64,000 nt of DNA. Source: Buttiauxella sp965119215 (GTDB lineage Bacteria; Pseudomonadota; Gammaproteobacteria; Enterobacterales; Enterobacteriaceae). The stretch's first letter is position 1. Every line of letters begins with the position of its first letter. Positions 35,655 to 44,463 of this stretch are shown in pieces. The notes beneath the pieces are model-generated. The model was not told the origin of the DNA. It did no database searches and worked only from the letters and a program-made list of their open reading frames with translations. Location: positions 1 to 64,000 of the forward strand of contig CBCPKK010000011.1 of assembly GCA_965119215.1 (NCBI GenBank). Direction: 5' to 3'. Position numbers and translations under genes: made by a program.

Positions 35655-36488
35655 AAGAGTCCTTGTATTATATTAAATCTCTTTCCCGGCACTTCCAGAT
35701 AATACGACAATGAAATCCATCAGGATAACAGTAAAATAAAGTCAGTCGCGGTAGGTGTTGAAACACCGTGCTGGCGGGTCATCATGATTATTATTCATTG
35801 ATGACGCCAAGGCGCTTGTGTTTCTCCCGCCGTCTCATTTTTGAATAATGAAATTATAAAGGGGAAGTCGGGGAATTGCTCTGAATAGCCCTGAATAAAC
35901 CTGATCGACATACAAAAAAATACTTTTTACAATCAACAAGTAAGGTGCGATTTCATGAGTATCCAGGCGAGTAAGCCCGGGCCCCCCTGTTCTTTCCTTA
36001 ACGCTGTCTTAAAACCGATAGCCAGCCACATACCAAAAAGCGCTTTCATTACACATACAAAACAAGAGGGTATTTATCCTTGTTGAAACGGTGATGAAAT
36101 CCTTATAACCCCTGATTCACCCCTCAATTATGGGTGTAAACCCCGATAATATAGCCTGAACACACTTCCCATTCCTGACCTCATCCTGTAGTATTTTCGC
36201 ACGCTGAAAACCGGCAATGTTGTTTATCAAAATGGACTTTATCCCCGGAAAGGCAATATCGCGTAATGGCCCATCATTATTAATAATAATTATTATTATG
36301 TGAGATATTGCTTTGCGGCCACGGGAAATGATCCCCGTCAATGACGGAGAAATTATGAGTGGGGCACGTCGCCGTTTGGGGATGCTGTCGTCTACTCTTA
36401 ACTTAAACGACAAAATTTCTTGCTAAGATCCCGTAACGTGGCATGACGGCGACGGTGAAGCTCCGGGAACACGCTAAGGTTGTATTGA
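35655..36488. promoter_or_regulatory. Long AT-rich divergent regulatory region
   Basis: These 834 bp lie between the two divergent ToxR-like regulator genes. Much of it is AT-rich, with an ATTATTAATAATAATTATTA-type tract near 36273-36300, a sequence type often bound by H-NS. A 98-codon minus-strand frame (36117-36413) shows no domain or good ribosome-binding site and I do not call it. No tRNA or ncRNA is recognised. Confidence 0.5.
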
Positions 36489-37421
36489 ATGACCCGATAT
36501 TATTTGCATGAATCTTTGATTTTCGATGATGAAACACTTCAGATCGCTCCAGTTTCACAACCCGATGCCACCCTTAAACTCAGCGCTACCGCCTCCCGCT
36601 GTCTGTTGCTGTTCATTCAGCGTCAGGGAGAAGTTGTCGACAAAGAGACGTTAATCCATGAGTGCTGGGGAAAATATGGCGTGATGGTGACGGAAGGCAG
36701 CATGTGGAAAAGTATTTCACAGTTGCGGCAGATGTTTCAAAATCTGGGCATTGCGTTTGAGGTGATCGTCACTGTTCCGCGTCTCGGTTACACGTTTACC
36801 TCAGAAATGCAGGTCAGAGAGTTACTGCCTGGTGAATTAAAAGGTTATCAGACCGGTGTTCCGCTTAATAAAAAGGTGGAAGACCCGATAACCGATGCCC
36901 CCGCCGCTAAGGTGCAAGACGGTGAACAGAATCATGAATCTCGTGCGCCTGAACCCGTCGCTTTGCACGATCTCACGGTCACACGCGCCCTGCCCTCACC
37001 CCTTCACAAAATTCGCGATACGCTCCCTGCTAAAAATCATCGTAAATGGGGTGTGCTACTGGCCGCGATTTTGGTGAGCAATCTGGTTGCTGCCGGCTTG
37101 ATGTGGCATCACGTCGCGCAGAATAAAACCTGGGGCGTATTTAACAGCACCCAACAATATCGGCACATTGCTACGCAGGGAGAAACGCAGATTTTTCTGC
37201 AAAACTCCGTTGATGAGAAAATGCTTTTTTCCACTGAAGCACAAACCCGCTTCGCTCAAAAACCGGTTGTCACATTAACCGGAAAAAAACCGGCCTATCT
37301 GTATATCAACAAAGTCGCCTCCCATGGTTTGAGCAGCTATTTCATATGTGACCTCCCCCTCTCTCAGGCAAAAAATCACTGCAGCGCCTACTTTATTCTG
37401 ACCGGGCAGGAAAATTTATAA
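36489..37421 (+). CDS. ToxR/CadC/MarT-like membrane transcriptional regulator, copy 2
   Basis: This 310-residue protein is a divergent paralog of the regulator at 34788. It has a winged-helix domain at residues 5-110 (SRCLLLFIQRQGEVVDKETL, SMWKSISQLRQMFQ, TVPRLGYTF), a linker, a membrane helix at about 187-206 and a periplasmic end with C287 and C298. The cysteine spacing (ten residues between them) is the same as in copy 1, which suggests a conserved redox or disulfide switch. It is followed with one-base overlap by its own FidL-like partner. Confidence 0.82.
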   Translation: MTRYYLHESLIFDDETLQIAPVSQPDATLKLSATASRCLLLFIQRQGEVVDKETLIHECWGKYGVMVTEGSMWKSISQLRQMFQNLGIAFEVIVTVPRLGYTFTSEMQVRELLPGELKGYQTGVPLNKKVEDPITDAPAAKVQDGEQNHESRAPEPVALHDLTVTRALPSPLHKIRDTLPAKNHRKWGVLLAAILVSNLVAAGLMWHHVAQNKTWGVFNSTQQYRHIATQGETQIFLQNSVDEKMLFSTEAQTRFAQKPVVTLTGKKPAYLYINKVASHGLSSYFICDLPLSQAKNHCSAYFILTGQENL

Positions 37422-37918
37422 TGAAGAAGTCCTTGATTATCTCCCTTTCTGTTGTCCTGCTGGCTGCACCATGGGCGGGTGTCTGGTACAAAAGCAAAAA
37501 CAGCAATCTATCGCTTTATTGCCTGATCCCCTACACGTTGGCATCGGACAAAAACGACAACGACATGCAGCTAAAAGCCTCTATCAAGGTTCATTATTAC
37601 CCAAGCGGAAGCGGTATTGGTTTACTCGGCGGGAACATGAAATTCACGCCGAAAGAAGGGGCCGGCACGCAGCAATACACTGTAAATCGTAACAGCGCTT
37701 TCACCTATACGCTGAACAACGGCTATGTGGTCGCAAAGACCTACAACATCCATGCGCAATACGGCGAAGACGTACCAAAAACCCTCTCCGATCAGTATCT
37801 TTTCCCAAGCTTTAAAGACAACGCCAGCGACTACTACCAACTGCAAAAAATGGCCAATGGCGACATGATGATTAGCGTCGGTAATATGCCCCGCCTTTAT
37901 TGCCAAAGCGCGGAGTAA
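37421..37918 (+). CDS. FidL-like membrane-anchored partner of ToxR-type regulator, copy 2
   Basis: This 165-residue protein has one N-terminal membrane helix or uncleaved signal (residues 4-22) and a periplasmic domain with C34 and C161, the same cysteine positions as copy 1. The start overlaps the regulator stop (TAATG). Alignable motifs with copy 1 are SDQYLFPSFK and VGNMPRLYC. Known relatives are FidL-type proteins of unknown mechanism. Function as regulator partner is inferred from the pairing. Confidence 0.65.
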   Translation: MKKSLIISLSVVLLAAPWAGVWYKSKNSNLSLYCLIPYTLASDKNDNDMQLKASIKVHYYPSGSGIGLLGGNMKFTPKEGAGTQQYTVNRNSAFTYTLNNGYVVAKTYNIHAQYGEDVPKTLSDQYLFPSFKDNASDYYQLQKMANGDMMISVGNMPRLYCQSAE

Positions 37919-38507
37919 TCTCTCATCGCCGCACACTGACGTCTCTTGTGTTCGTTTCGACCATCAGGAAGGTTCAGGTGCCTGCGCAAAATATTTGTGG
38001 GAATTAGGCCACCGCCAGTTCGGCTTGCTGGGATGGCCTGCGCAGTCCATTTCTACCCGACGGCGTCTTAGCTGTTGGCGTGAATCGATCTGGCCTCATC
38101 CACGAGAAGATAGTGCGGCGGGAGTTGTTGGACAATTGAAAGCCCAGATTAAGCAGCTTTGAAAGGGTAGTGACGCGATACCACCTAACCGTTACTGAAA
38201 ATACACTACCTATATTTGTGTACTTCCCCTCTATGATACGTCCATTTGTAAATATACCCGTCATACTCCAGGCTGCATGTACGTTGGTTTGACGCCAAAT
38301 GAATCAAAGCGATTGTTCTGGAAAAACTCTAAAACTGCGGCCAGTTTTTGTTGACCACTTCATTTCGGGGAAAGCTGCAGGGAAAATTACTGTCGGGATC
38401 AGGAACATCACACTAAGGGCATCTGGATCAGTGGATAGCTCGCAGGCCAGTAACACTCCCGTACTTTTTTATGAAGATAAAAGCAGCATTTCCCGGTAAT
38501 ACGCGAT
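37919..38507. other. Degenerate region near the right island end
   Basis: I see no intact gene in these 589 bp. Short frames (38004-38264 minus, 38299-38499 plus) have no recognisable domain. The segment is broken by stops in all frames that look once coding, and it is probably decayed mobile or accessory DNA. Confidence 0.4.
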
Positions 38508-38878
38508 GAACCTTCTTGGTGGATTACAAAGCTACGGGTGACAAACTTCACAAAACACTGACAGGACTAAACCGCCGAATAGTGGACAAAAACATGACGC
38601 TATTACTTCAGCTCGGCAACGCTGTGGTACTACGCTGCCCGCTAATCCCTCGTTATAACTTTAATCATGAACATTTTCAGGCAATTAGAGACATGGTGGA
38701 GCGTTTTGACAATATCATGCACGTCGAGATCCTACCCTATCACAACTTCGGTGCCCGAAAGTCGCGGGAAATTGGCGAGATTTATACGGTAGACAGCGAG
38801 ATGCCGAATGACTCGCAGGTTGAACAATGGATTGAAACCATAAGCCGGAGTGGCAAAATTAACGTATTACGTAGTTGA
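38508..38878 (+). pseudogene. C-terminal fragment of a radical-SAM glycyl-radical-enzyme activase
   Basis: About 120 codons match the C-terminal half of PflA-type activating enzymes: FLVDYKATGDKLHKTLTGLN, then LRCPLIPRYN-x-NHEHF and HVEILPYHNFGARKS. The N-terminal part with the CxxxCxxC iron-sulfur motif is missing, and no glycyl-radical enzyme gene is nearby. An apparent start at 38516 is only an internal Val/Met context. It sits 97 bp inside the right repeat. Confidence 0.65.
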
Positions 38879-38974
38879 CGAAATCAGGCTAAACTAATAC
38901 ATCATTTTGTACATCCCCGGAGAATGAAATGAATAAAATAAATTCAAATCAGTACTTTACTTTTAAATCAGAAA

Positions 38975-38995
38975 TCCACTCGGACGCACCATTTC
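38975..38995. repeat. attR-like direct repeat (tRNA-Val 3' end)
   Basis: This is an exact 21-bp copy of 6652-6672 in the same orientation. It includes 17 bases of tRNA-Val ending in CCA plus ATTTC of flank (the last four bases extend the match past the gene). The sequence before it is not tRNA-like. It marks the right boundary of the island. Confidence 0.85.
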
Positions 38996-39230
38996 GTAGT
39001 AGCAACTTCCCGATTCAAACCTTTCCAGCTCGTCAAAAAACAACTCTTTGCCTCTAATAATTCATTTATATTTAACCATCTTTATGTAGTGTCCGGTAAT
39101 AAATATTTCTACCGTTTTATTCAGCTTTCTTTATTCTCTGCCTCCTTCAATATCCGAATAATCTGTATTAATCCCCCATAGTGCTCTCTCAACTATACTT
39201 AACTCCACATTCAGATTTAAGGAGTTCCGC

Positions 39231-39479
39231 ATGTTTGATAAAGCCGCAGACAAAGTTAACGAAGCCGCAGGTACCGCCCGAGAAATGTATGGCAAGCACA
39301 GCAATCGCCCTGATGATGTATTACGGGGAGCGGCACAAAAATATGCCTCGCAGGCTAGCTATGCCGTAAGGGATGCCACGGATAACGTACGAGACCAGGT
39401 TTCAACCAATCCTATAGCCGGGCTGGCGGTTGCCGCCGCTGTCGGTGTGGTATTTGGTTTTTTGTTAGGCCGTAGGTAA
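39231..39479 (+). CDS. ElaB/YqjD/DUF883-like membrane-anchored protein
   Basis: This 82-residue protein has an amphipathic helical N-terminal part and one C-terminal membrane segment ending in Arg-Arg (GLAVAAAVGVVFGFLLGRR). That is the layout of ElaB, YqjD and YgaM, stationary-phase inner-membrane proteins that can bind ribosomes. AAGGAG precedes the ATG. It is a single gene just outside the right island boundary. Confidence 0.75.
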   Translation: MFDKAADKVNEAAGTAREMYGKHSNRPDDVLRGAAQKYASQASYAVRDATDNVRDQVSTNPIAGLAVAAAVGVVFGFLLGRR

Positions 39480-39706
39480 AAATCAGGGCTGTTAATTGTC
39501 TTAGATGATGATGACAGCCCATTGAATTTCCCCAGTAATCATTAATATTTCCGCCATTCATCAATTCTACTCATCACCGTATTCCTGTTTCAGGACTAAT
39601 CCCAACGCAAGTGCGGTCTATTATTAATAGCTCGTTATAAAAATCCTGCGCTGCGGCTGCGATAAGTTTCTATTTTCCCTGGCGCAACTTTGAATTTGGA
39701 GGTGGT

Positions 39707-40273
39707 ATGAGCAACCATGATAAAAATGCCTGCGATATCCCGATAACACCCCCACCTGAAATGTCTCACATCTCATTGAAAGTTAACGGTGAAGTTCAGC
39801 ACCTGGAAGTCGATACCCGCACCACTCTGCTGGACGCGTTACGCGAAAACCTGCATCTCACTGGAACCAAAAAAGGTTGTGACCATGGCCAGTGCGGGGC
39901 ATGTACTGTCATTGTCGATGGTCGCCGGATCAACGCCTGCCTTACTCTTGCCGTGATGCAACAGGATGCTGAAATCACCACCATCGAAGGCCTTGGTACG
40001 CCTGACAATTTGCACCCGATGCAGGCGGCGTTCATCAAGCATGATGGTTACCAGTGTGGCTACTGCACACCTGGCCAAATTTGCTCATCCGTGGCTGTCC
40101 TCAAAGAAATTGAAATGGGCATTCCGAGCCATGTCACTCTTGATTTGGTTTCCCCTCTACAGGCAACTCCTGATGAAATCCGCGAGCGCATGAGCGGCAA
40201 TATCTGTCGCTGCGGCGCATATTCAAACATTCTTGCCGCGATTGAAGACGTTATCGGGAGCCAGAAATCATGA
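39707..40273 (+). CDS. paoA: Aldehyde oxidoreductase iron-sulfur subunit PaoA, lacking Tat signal
   Basis: This 188-residue subunit carries two [2Fe-2S] clusters of the xanthine-oxidase family: CDHGQCGAC plus a later Cys, and CGYC...CRC. It is very like E. coli PaoA (YagT) from LKVNGEVQHLEVDTRTTLLD onward. The twin-arginine signal peptide of PaoA is absent; the N-terminus is only MSNHDKNACDIPITPPPEMS, with no RR motif, although GGAGG precedes ATG 39707 at good spacing. The enzyme may therefore stay in the cytoplasm. It overlaps paoB by 4 bp. Confidence 0.9.
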   Translation: MSNHDKNACDIPITPPPEMSHISLKVNGEVQHLEVDTRTTLLDALRENLHLTGTKKGCDHGQCGACTVIVDGRRINACLTLAVMQQDAEITTIEGLGTPDNLHPMQAAFIKHDGYQCGYCTPGQICSSVAVLKEIEMGIPSHVTLDLVSPLQATPDEIRERMSGNICRCGAYSNILAAIEDVIGSQKS

Positions 40274-41235
40274 AGACTTTCACCTATGAACGTGTGAAAA
40301 CACCAGCCGATGCTGCGGCAAGCGCCCTGCGAATGCCTGGCGCGAAGTTTATTGCGGGCGGCACCAACCTTCTCGATTTAATGAAACTTGAGATTGAAAC
40401 CCCTTCCCACTTGATTGACGTTAACAGCCTGGCGCTGGATAAAATCGAGCCAACCGACGATGGCGGCCTACGCATTGGTGCGCAGGTGCGCAATACCGAT
40501 CTGGCAGCCGATTCACGGGTACGTCGCGACTACGCGGTGCTTTCCAGGGCGTTACTTGCTGGCGCGTCAGGGCAATTACGCAATCAGGCGACCACCGCTG
40601 GAAACCTACTCCAGCGTACGCGTTGCCCCTACTTTTACGACACCAATCAGCCCTGTAATAAACGCCGTCCCGGTAGCGGCTGCGCAGCACTTGAAGGTTT
40701 TAGCCGCCAGCATGCGGTGATTGGAGCAAGTCAATCCTGTATCGCGACTCATCCCAGTGATATGGCGGTCGCAATGCGCCTGCTTGATGCGGTTGTGGAA
40801 ACGGTAAAACCAAATGGAAGCGGGCGAAAAATTTCGATAGCCGACTTTTACCGTGCGCCTGGCGATACACCCCATTTGGAAACCGTGCTCTCACAAGGTG
40901 AGTTGATCACCGCCGTTACACTGCCGCCGCCTGCGGGTGGGACTCATGTTTATCGCAAAGTGCGCGATCGCGCTTCTTACGCTTTCGCGTTGGTTTCAGT
41001 TGCGCTCATCGTGCATCCCGATGGTAGTGGACGCGTTGCATTCGGTGGCGTTGCACATAAACCCTGGCGATTAGAAGAGGCTGATGCGGAACTTGTCCAC
41101 GGGGCAAAACGTGTTTACCAACGGCTGTTTGCTGATGCCCATCCTACCCCAGAAAACGAGTTCAAATTAATTCTGGCGAGGCGCACGCTTGCCTCTGTTT
41201 TGACGGAAGCGAGGGGGAAGACTGATGAAATTTGA
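40270..41235 (+). CDS. paoB: Aldehyde oxidoreductase FAD subunit PaoB
   Basis: This 321-residue subunit binds FAD (AKFIAGGTNLLDLMK at about residues 26-40) and, as in E. coli PaoB (YagS), an extra [4Fe-4S] cluster whose cysteines lie in RTRCPYFYDTNQPCNKRRPG and the following SGCAAL. It passes electrons from the PaoA clusters to the final acceptor. It overlaps both neighbours, 4 bp with paoA and 11 bp with paoC. Confidence 0.93.
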   Translation: MKTFTYERVKTPADAAASALRMPGAKFIAGGTNLLDLMKLEIETPSHLIDVNSLALDKIEPTDDGGLRIGAQVRNTDLAADSRVRRDYAVLSRALLAGASGQLRNQATTAGNLLQRTRCPYFYDTNQPCNKRRPGSGCAALEGFSRQHAVIGASQSCIATHPSDMAVAMRLLDAVVETVKPNGSGRKISIADFYRAPGDTPHLETVLSQGELITAVTLPPPAGGTHVYRKVRDRASYAFALVSVALIVHPDGSGRVAFGGVAHKPWRLEEADAELVHGAKRVYQRLFADAHPTPENEFKLILARRTLASVLTEARGKTDEI

Positions 41236-43429
41236 TAAGCCTGCCAAAAATAACCCTGTCGACCAGCTCAAGGTCGTTGGCAAGCCTCGTGACCGTATTG
41301 ACGGCCCACTAAAGACGACAGGAACCGCCCACTACGCCTATGAATGGCACGATGAAATGCCCGATGCCGCGTACGGCTATGTCGTAGGTTCCGCTATTGC
41401 AAAAGGCCGCATCAATGCGATGGATCTTCGAGCCGCGCAAAATGCGCCAGGTGTGCTTGCCGTTGTCACCGCCGATAACGCGGGTCAACTTGGCAAAGGG
41501 GAAAAGAATGCCGCAACGCTGCTCGGCGGCCCAGAGATTGAGCATTACCACCAGGCCATCGCCGTTGTGGTCGCAGAAACTTTCGAGCAGGCACGTGCGG
41601 CGGCGGAACTGATTAGGGTGGATTATCAACGCGAGCAAGGTGTTTACGATTTGGCGAGTCAAAAGCCTTTGGTGACGGAACCGCCGGAAAGCGAGCCAGA
41701 TAAATCGCTGGGTGATTTCGCCAGCGCCTTTTCTTCATCGGCGGTACAACTGGATGCCACCTATACCACTCCAGATCAAAGCCATATGGCTATGGAACCC
41801 CATGCTTCAATGGCGGCGTGGGACGGTGAAAAACTGACGGTATGGACATCAAACCAGATGATTGACTGGTGCCGAAGCGATCTCGCCGCGACGCTTAAAT
41901 TACCTAAAGAAAATATTCGCGTGCTGTCGCCCTATATCGGTGGCGGTTTTGGCGGGAAACTGTTTCTGCGTAGCGATATTGTGCTGGCGGCTCTCGGGGC
42001 TCGCGCGGCAAAACGTCCTGTTAAGATTGCACTGCAAAGACCGTTCATTCCCAACAATACCACACACCGTCCAGCGACCATCCAGCACATCCGCATCGGC
42101 ACGGATAAAACTGGGCGGATTAACGCCATTTCACATGAGAGTTGGTCGGGTAATCTTCCAGAAGGGCCTCCGGAAACTGCGGTTCAACAGACTGAATTGC
42201 TTTACGCCGGTAACAATCGCCATACAGGGCTACGGCTGGCAGAACTTGATTTGCCAGAAGGTAATGCCATGCGAGCACCAGGAGAGGCACCTGGCCTGAT
42301 GGCGCTGGAAATCGCCATCGACGAGATAGCCGAAAAGGTCGGCATTGATCCTGTAGAGTTTCGTATTCTCAACGATACCCAGGTTGATCCCGCCGACCCA
42401 AAACGCCCCTTCTCGCGCCGTCAGCTCGTTGAATGCCTGCGTACTGGCGCCGAGCATTTTGGCTGGAACCGCCGAAATGCGCAGCCTGCACAAGTTCAGG
42501 ATGAACGCTGGATGATTGGTCTGGGTGTTGCCGCAGGTTTTCGCAACAATCTGGTGATGGAATCCGGCGCGCGCATTCATCTTGATGCCAGTGGCACCGT
42601 GACCGTTGAAACCGACATGACGGATATCGGCACCGGCAGCTACACGATTATTGCCCAGACTGCGGCTGAAATGCTGGGCGTGCCGCTGGAAAAAGTTGTG
42701 GTGCGCCTTGGCGATTCCGACTTCCCCGTATCAGCCGGTTCTGGCGGGCAATGGGGAGCCAATAGCTCAACGGCGGGGGTTTATGCCGCATGCGTTAAGC
42801 TGCGCAAAGCCGTGGCTAAAAAACTCGGTTTTGATCCCAGTAAGTCCGAATTTGTCGATCAATACATCCGTTGCGGGGATCGCAGTGCCCCACTTACCGA
42901 AGCTGCCACTGACGGGACTCTTACCGTTGAGGACACAATTGAATTTGGCGAGCTAGATAAGAAATATCAGCAATCCACTTTCGCGGCGCATTTTGTCGAA
43001 GTCGCAGTAGATAGCGCTACCGGTGAAACACGGGTTCGCCGCATGCTTGCCGTGTGTGCTGCGGGCAGAATACTTAACCCCAAGACGGCACGCAGCCAGG
43101 TTATTGGCGCGATGACGATGGGAGTCGGTGCCGCGCTAATGGAAGAATTAACCGTTGATACGCGCCTGGGTTATTTCGTTAACCACGATTTGGCGAGCTA
43201 CGAAGTACCGGTTCACGCTGATATCCCCGAACAGGAAGTCATTTTCCTTGATGATGCCGACCCGGTGTCCTCGCCGATGAAAGCTAAAGGTGTGGGGGAA
43301 CTGGGTTTGTGTGGCGTGAGCGCTGCTATCGCAAATGCCATTTATAACGCGACAGGTGTACGCGTGCGCAATTACCCGATCAGGCTGGATAAGTTACTGA
43401 AAGGGTTGCCGGATGAAATATCGTCATGA
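41225..43429 (+). CDS. paoC: Aldehyde oxidoreductase molybdenum-binding subunit PaoC
   Basis: This 734-residue catalytic subunit holds the molybdopterin cytosine dinucleotide cofactor and oxidises aldehydes, mostly aromatic, to acids. Family motifs are GGGFGGKLFLR near residue 240, GSGGQWGANSSTAG, and KGVGELGLCGV with the catalytic Glu near residue 690. Length agrees with E. coli PaoC (732). No paoD-type cofactor-insertion chaperone gene follows; the next gene is on the opposite strand 8 bp after the stop. Confidence 0.94.
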   Translation: MKFDKPAKNNPVDQLKVVGKPRDRIDGPLKTTGTAHYAYEWHDEMPDAAYGYVVGSAIAKGRINAMDLRAAQNAPGVLAVVTADNAGQLGKGEKNAATLLGGPEIEHYHQAIAVVVAETFEQARAAAELIRVDYQREQGVYDLASQKPLVTEPPESEPDKSLGDFASAFSSSAVQLDATYTTPDQSHMAMEPHASMAAWDGEKLTVWTSNQMIDWCRSDLAATLKLPKENIRVLSPYIGGGFGGKLFLRSDIVLAALGARAAKRPVKIALQRPFIPNNTTHRPATIQHIRIGTDKTGRINAISHESWSGNLPEGPPETAVQQTELLYAGNNRHTGLRLAELDLPEGNAMRAPGEAPGLMALEIAIDEIAEKVGIDPVEFRILNDTQVDPADPKRPFSRRQLVECLRTGAEHFGWNRRNAQPAQVQDERWMIGLGVAAGFRNNLVMESGARIHLDASGTVTVETDMTDIGTGSYTIIAQTAAEMLGVPLEKVVVRLGDSDFPVSAGSGGQWGANSSTAGVYAACVKLRKAVAKKLGFDPSKSEFVDQYIRCGDRSAPLTEAATDGTLTVEDTIEFGELDKKYQQSTFAAHFVEVAVDSATGETRVRRMLAVCAAGRILNPKTARSQVIGAMTMGVGAALMEELTVDTRLGYFVNHDLASYEVPVHADIPEQEVIFLDDADPVSSPMKAKGVGELGLCGVSAAIANAIYNATGVRVRNYPIRLDKLLKGLPDEISS

Positions 43430-43437
43430 ATACGCCA

Positions 43438-44133
43438 TTAAACGCAGCCGTAGACTTCCGTCCAGTTGTAGTTTGTAAAAGCCAGCTGGGCTTGCGCTGA
43501 AACTTCACCGTAATTGCGTGGCTGCCGGGTGTGAAAATAATCCCTGAACCGCGCGGGGAGAAAATCTGCCTGATAGCGCAAAAGCGTGCTGTGCCAGAAC
43601 GGAGGCGGCAAAGGAATGTCGCCATGTCTTTCGCGGAGTTTTTCACGCCACGGCGAATCCAGTAGCTGGCTGGCAAATGCCTCTTTGGCCGCCAGGCTTT
43701 TCACATCTGGCGTACCCGCTATCAGCAGCTGATTCGGCAGCGCCACCAGCCGCAAATTGCTGATACTCACCGTCAGATCCTTCGCATGTTCTTTGAAGGC
43801 GGTTAGCAAAAACGGGTCAAGTTTTGCAATATCACTCGGTTGGTAGAGCGGCATCGTGATGGCAAAAAAGGTAAAATGTAACCCGTTAAAAGGCATGACA
43901 TCGGCAAGTGCATCGTTTCCAGCAAGTTCGTGTAGCTCTTGCAAAAGCAGTTTTAATGGCTCAGTCAATGCAGGCTGGATACCGCTGGTAATCGCCAGTT
44001 TATGCGGTTCGTAGAAAGCCTCTTCACGAATCTTCCCAATACCCGGTTGCGTGGCCCACGTTGCGAGAGTTTTTTCACTTGTGCGGGCATAAAGTTGCTG
44101 TAGTTCATCAATGTTTAACAACGGCACCTCCAT
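43438..44133 (-). CDS. 2H-phosphoesterase-superfamily-like protein
   Basis: This 231-residue cytoplasmic protein has two His-x-Thr motifs 95 residues apart: LHFTF (H86, T88) and WHSTL (H181, T183). They are the signature of 2H phosphoesterases (RNA ligase/cyclic phosphodiesterase fold). I do not recognise a named family member. GGAGG inside the first codons lies 5 nt before TTG 44121, so translation may begin there (MLNIDELQQL). It ends 8 bp from the convergent paoC gene. Possible substrates are 2',3'-cyclic phosphates of RNA or nucleotides; this is inference. Confidence 0.6.
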   Translation of the reverse strand: MEVPLLNIDELQQLYARTSEKTLATWATQPGIGKIREEAFYEPHKLAITSGIQPALTEPLKLLLQELHELAGNDALADVMPFNGLHFTFFAITMPLYQPSDIAKLDPFLLTAFKEHAKDLTVSISNLRLVALPNQLLIAGTPDVKSLAAKEAFASQLLDSPWREKLRERHGDIPLPPPFWHSTLLRYQADFLPARFRDYFHTRQPRNYGEVSAQAQLAFTNYNWTEVYGCV

Positions 44134-44151
44134 GCCCTAAGTAGTCGACGC

Positions 44152-44391
44152 TTAGTAAATCTTATTCAGATCCATCTCTTCCTGAATCCTCTCGCTCCAG
44201 GCAGTATGCGTTTTGATAGCTTCTTCAATGCCCGCGTTATAGATCACTTTTCCCAGTTCCTTAATGACGAAATCAGTGAAAAAGTCAGCGTCGAACTGCT
44301 CAAGTTTCAGATCGAAATTCTGCTCGCAGTAGGTGATCAGCTTCTCGCGGATGTCATCCGTTTCACCCACATTCAGTTTAATTTCAGCCAT
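44152..44391 (-). CDS. DUF2164 family small protein
   Basis: This 79-residue acidic protein (KLNVGETDDIREKLITYCEQ, then QFDADFFTDFVIKELGKVIYN) matches the DUF2164 pattern of small bacterial proteins of unknown function. It has no signal or membrane segment. It lies 18 bp upstream of the 2H-phosphoesterase-like gene on the same strand and is probably cotranscribed with it. Confidence 0.7.
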   Translation of the reverse strand: MAEIKLNVGETDDIREKLITYCEQNFDLKLEQFDADFFTDFVIKELGKVIYNAGIEEAIKTHTAWSERIQEEMDLNKIY

Positions 44392-44463
44392 TACATTTCC
44401 ATATACCAGAGGGAGTTAGGTTACTGTAACGCCCTCTGCGCCTGGCTTCAACATTCGTGGCTT

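Larger units (their letters stand above)
6652..38995. mobile_element. Genomic island at tRNA-Val carrying fimbriae, T6SS and effectors
   Basis: About 32.3 kb lie between two exact 21-bp copies of the tRNA-Val 3' end. Everything between is accessory in character: IS remnants, an alpha-type fimbrial operon, a complete T6SS with putative effectors, and ToxR-like regulators. Genes on both sides are metabolic or housekeeping. There is no intact integrase, only IS110- and IS3-like fragments near the left end, so the island is probably no longer self-mobile. Parts of it (about 12.4-15.2 kb and 35.6-36.5 kb) look more AT-rich than the flanks. Confidence 0.8.

Noticed and set aside
36117..36413. 98-codon minus-strand frame between the two ToxR-like regulators
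   Set aside because: No recognisable domain, no convincing ribosome-binding site, and a low-complexity run of Ile from an AT tract.
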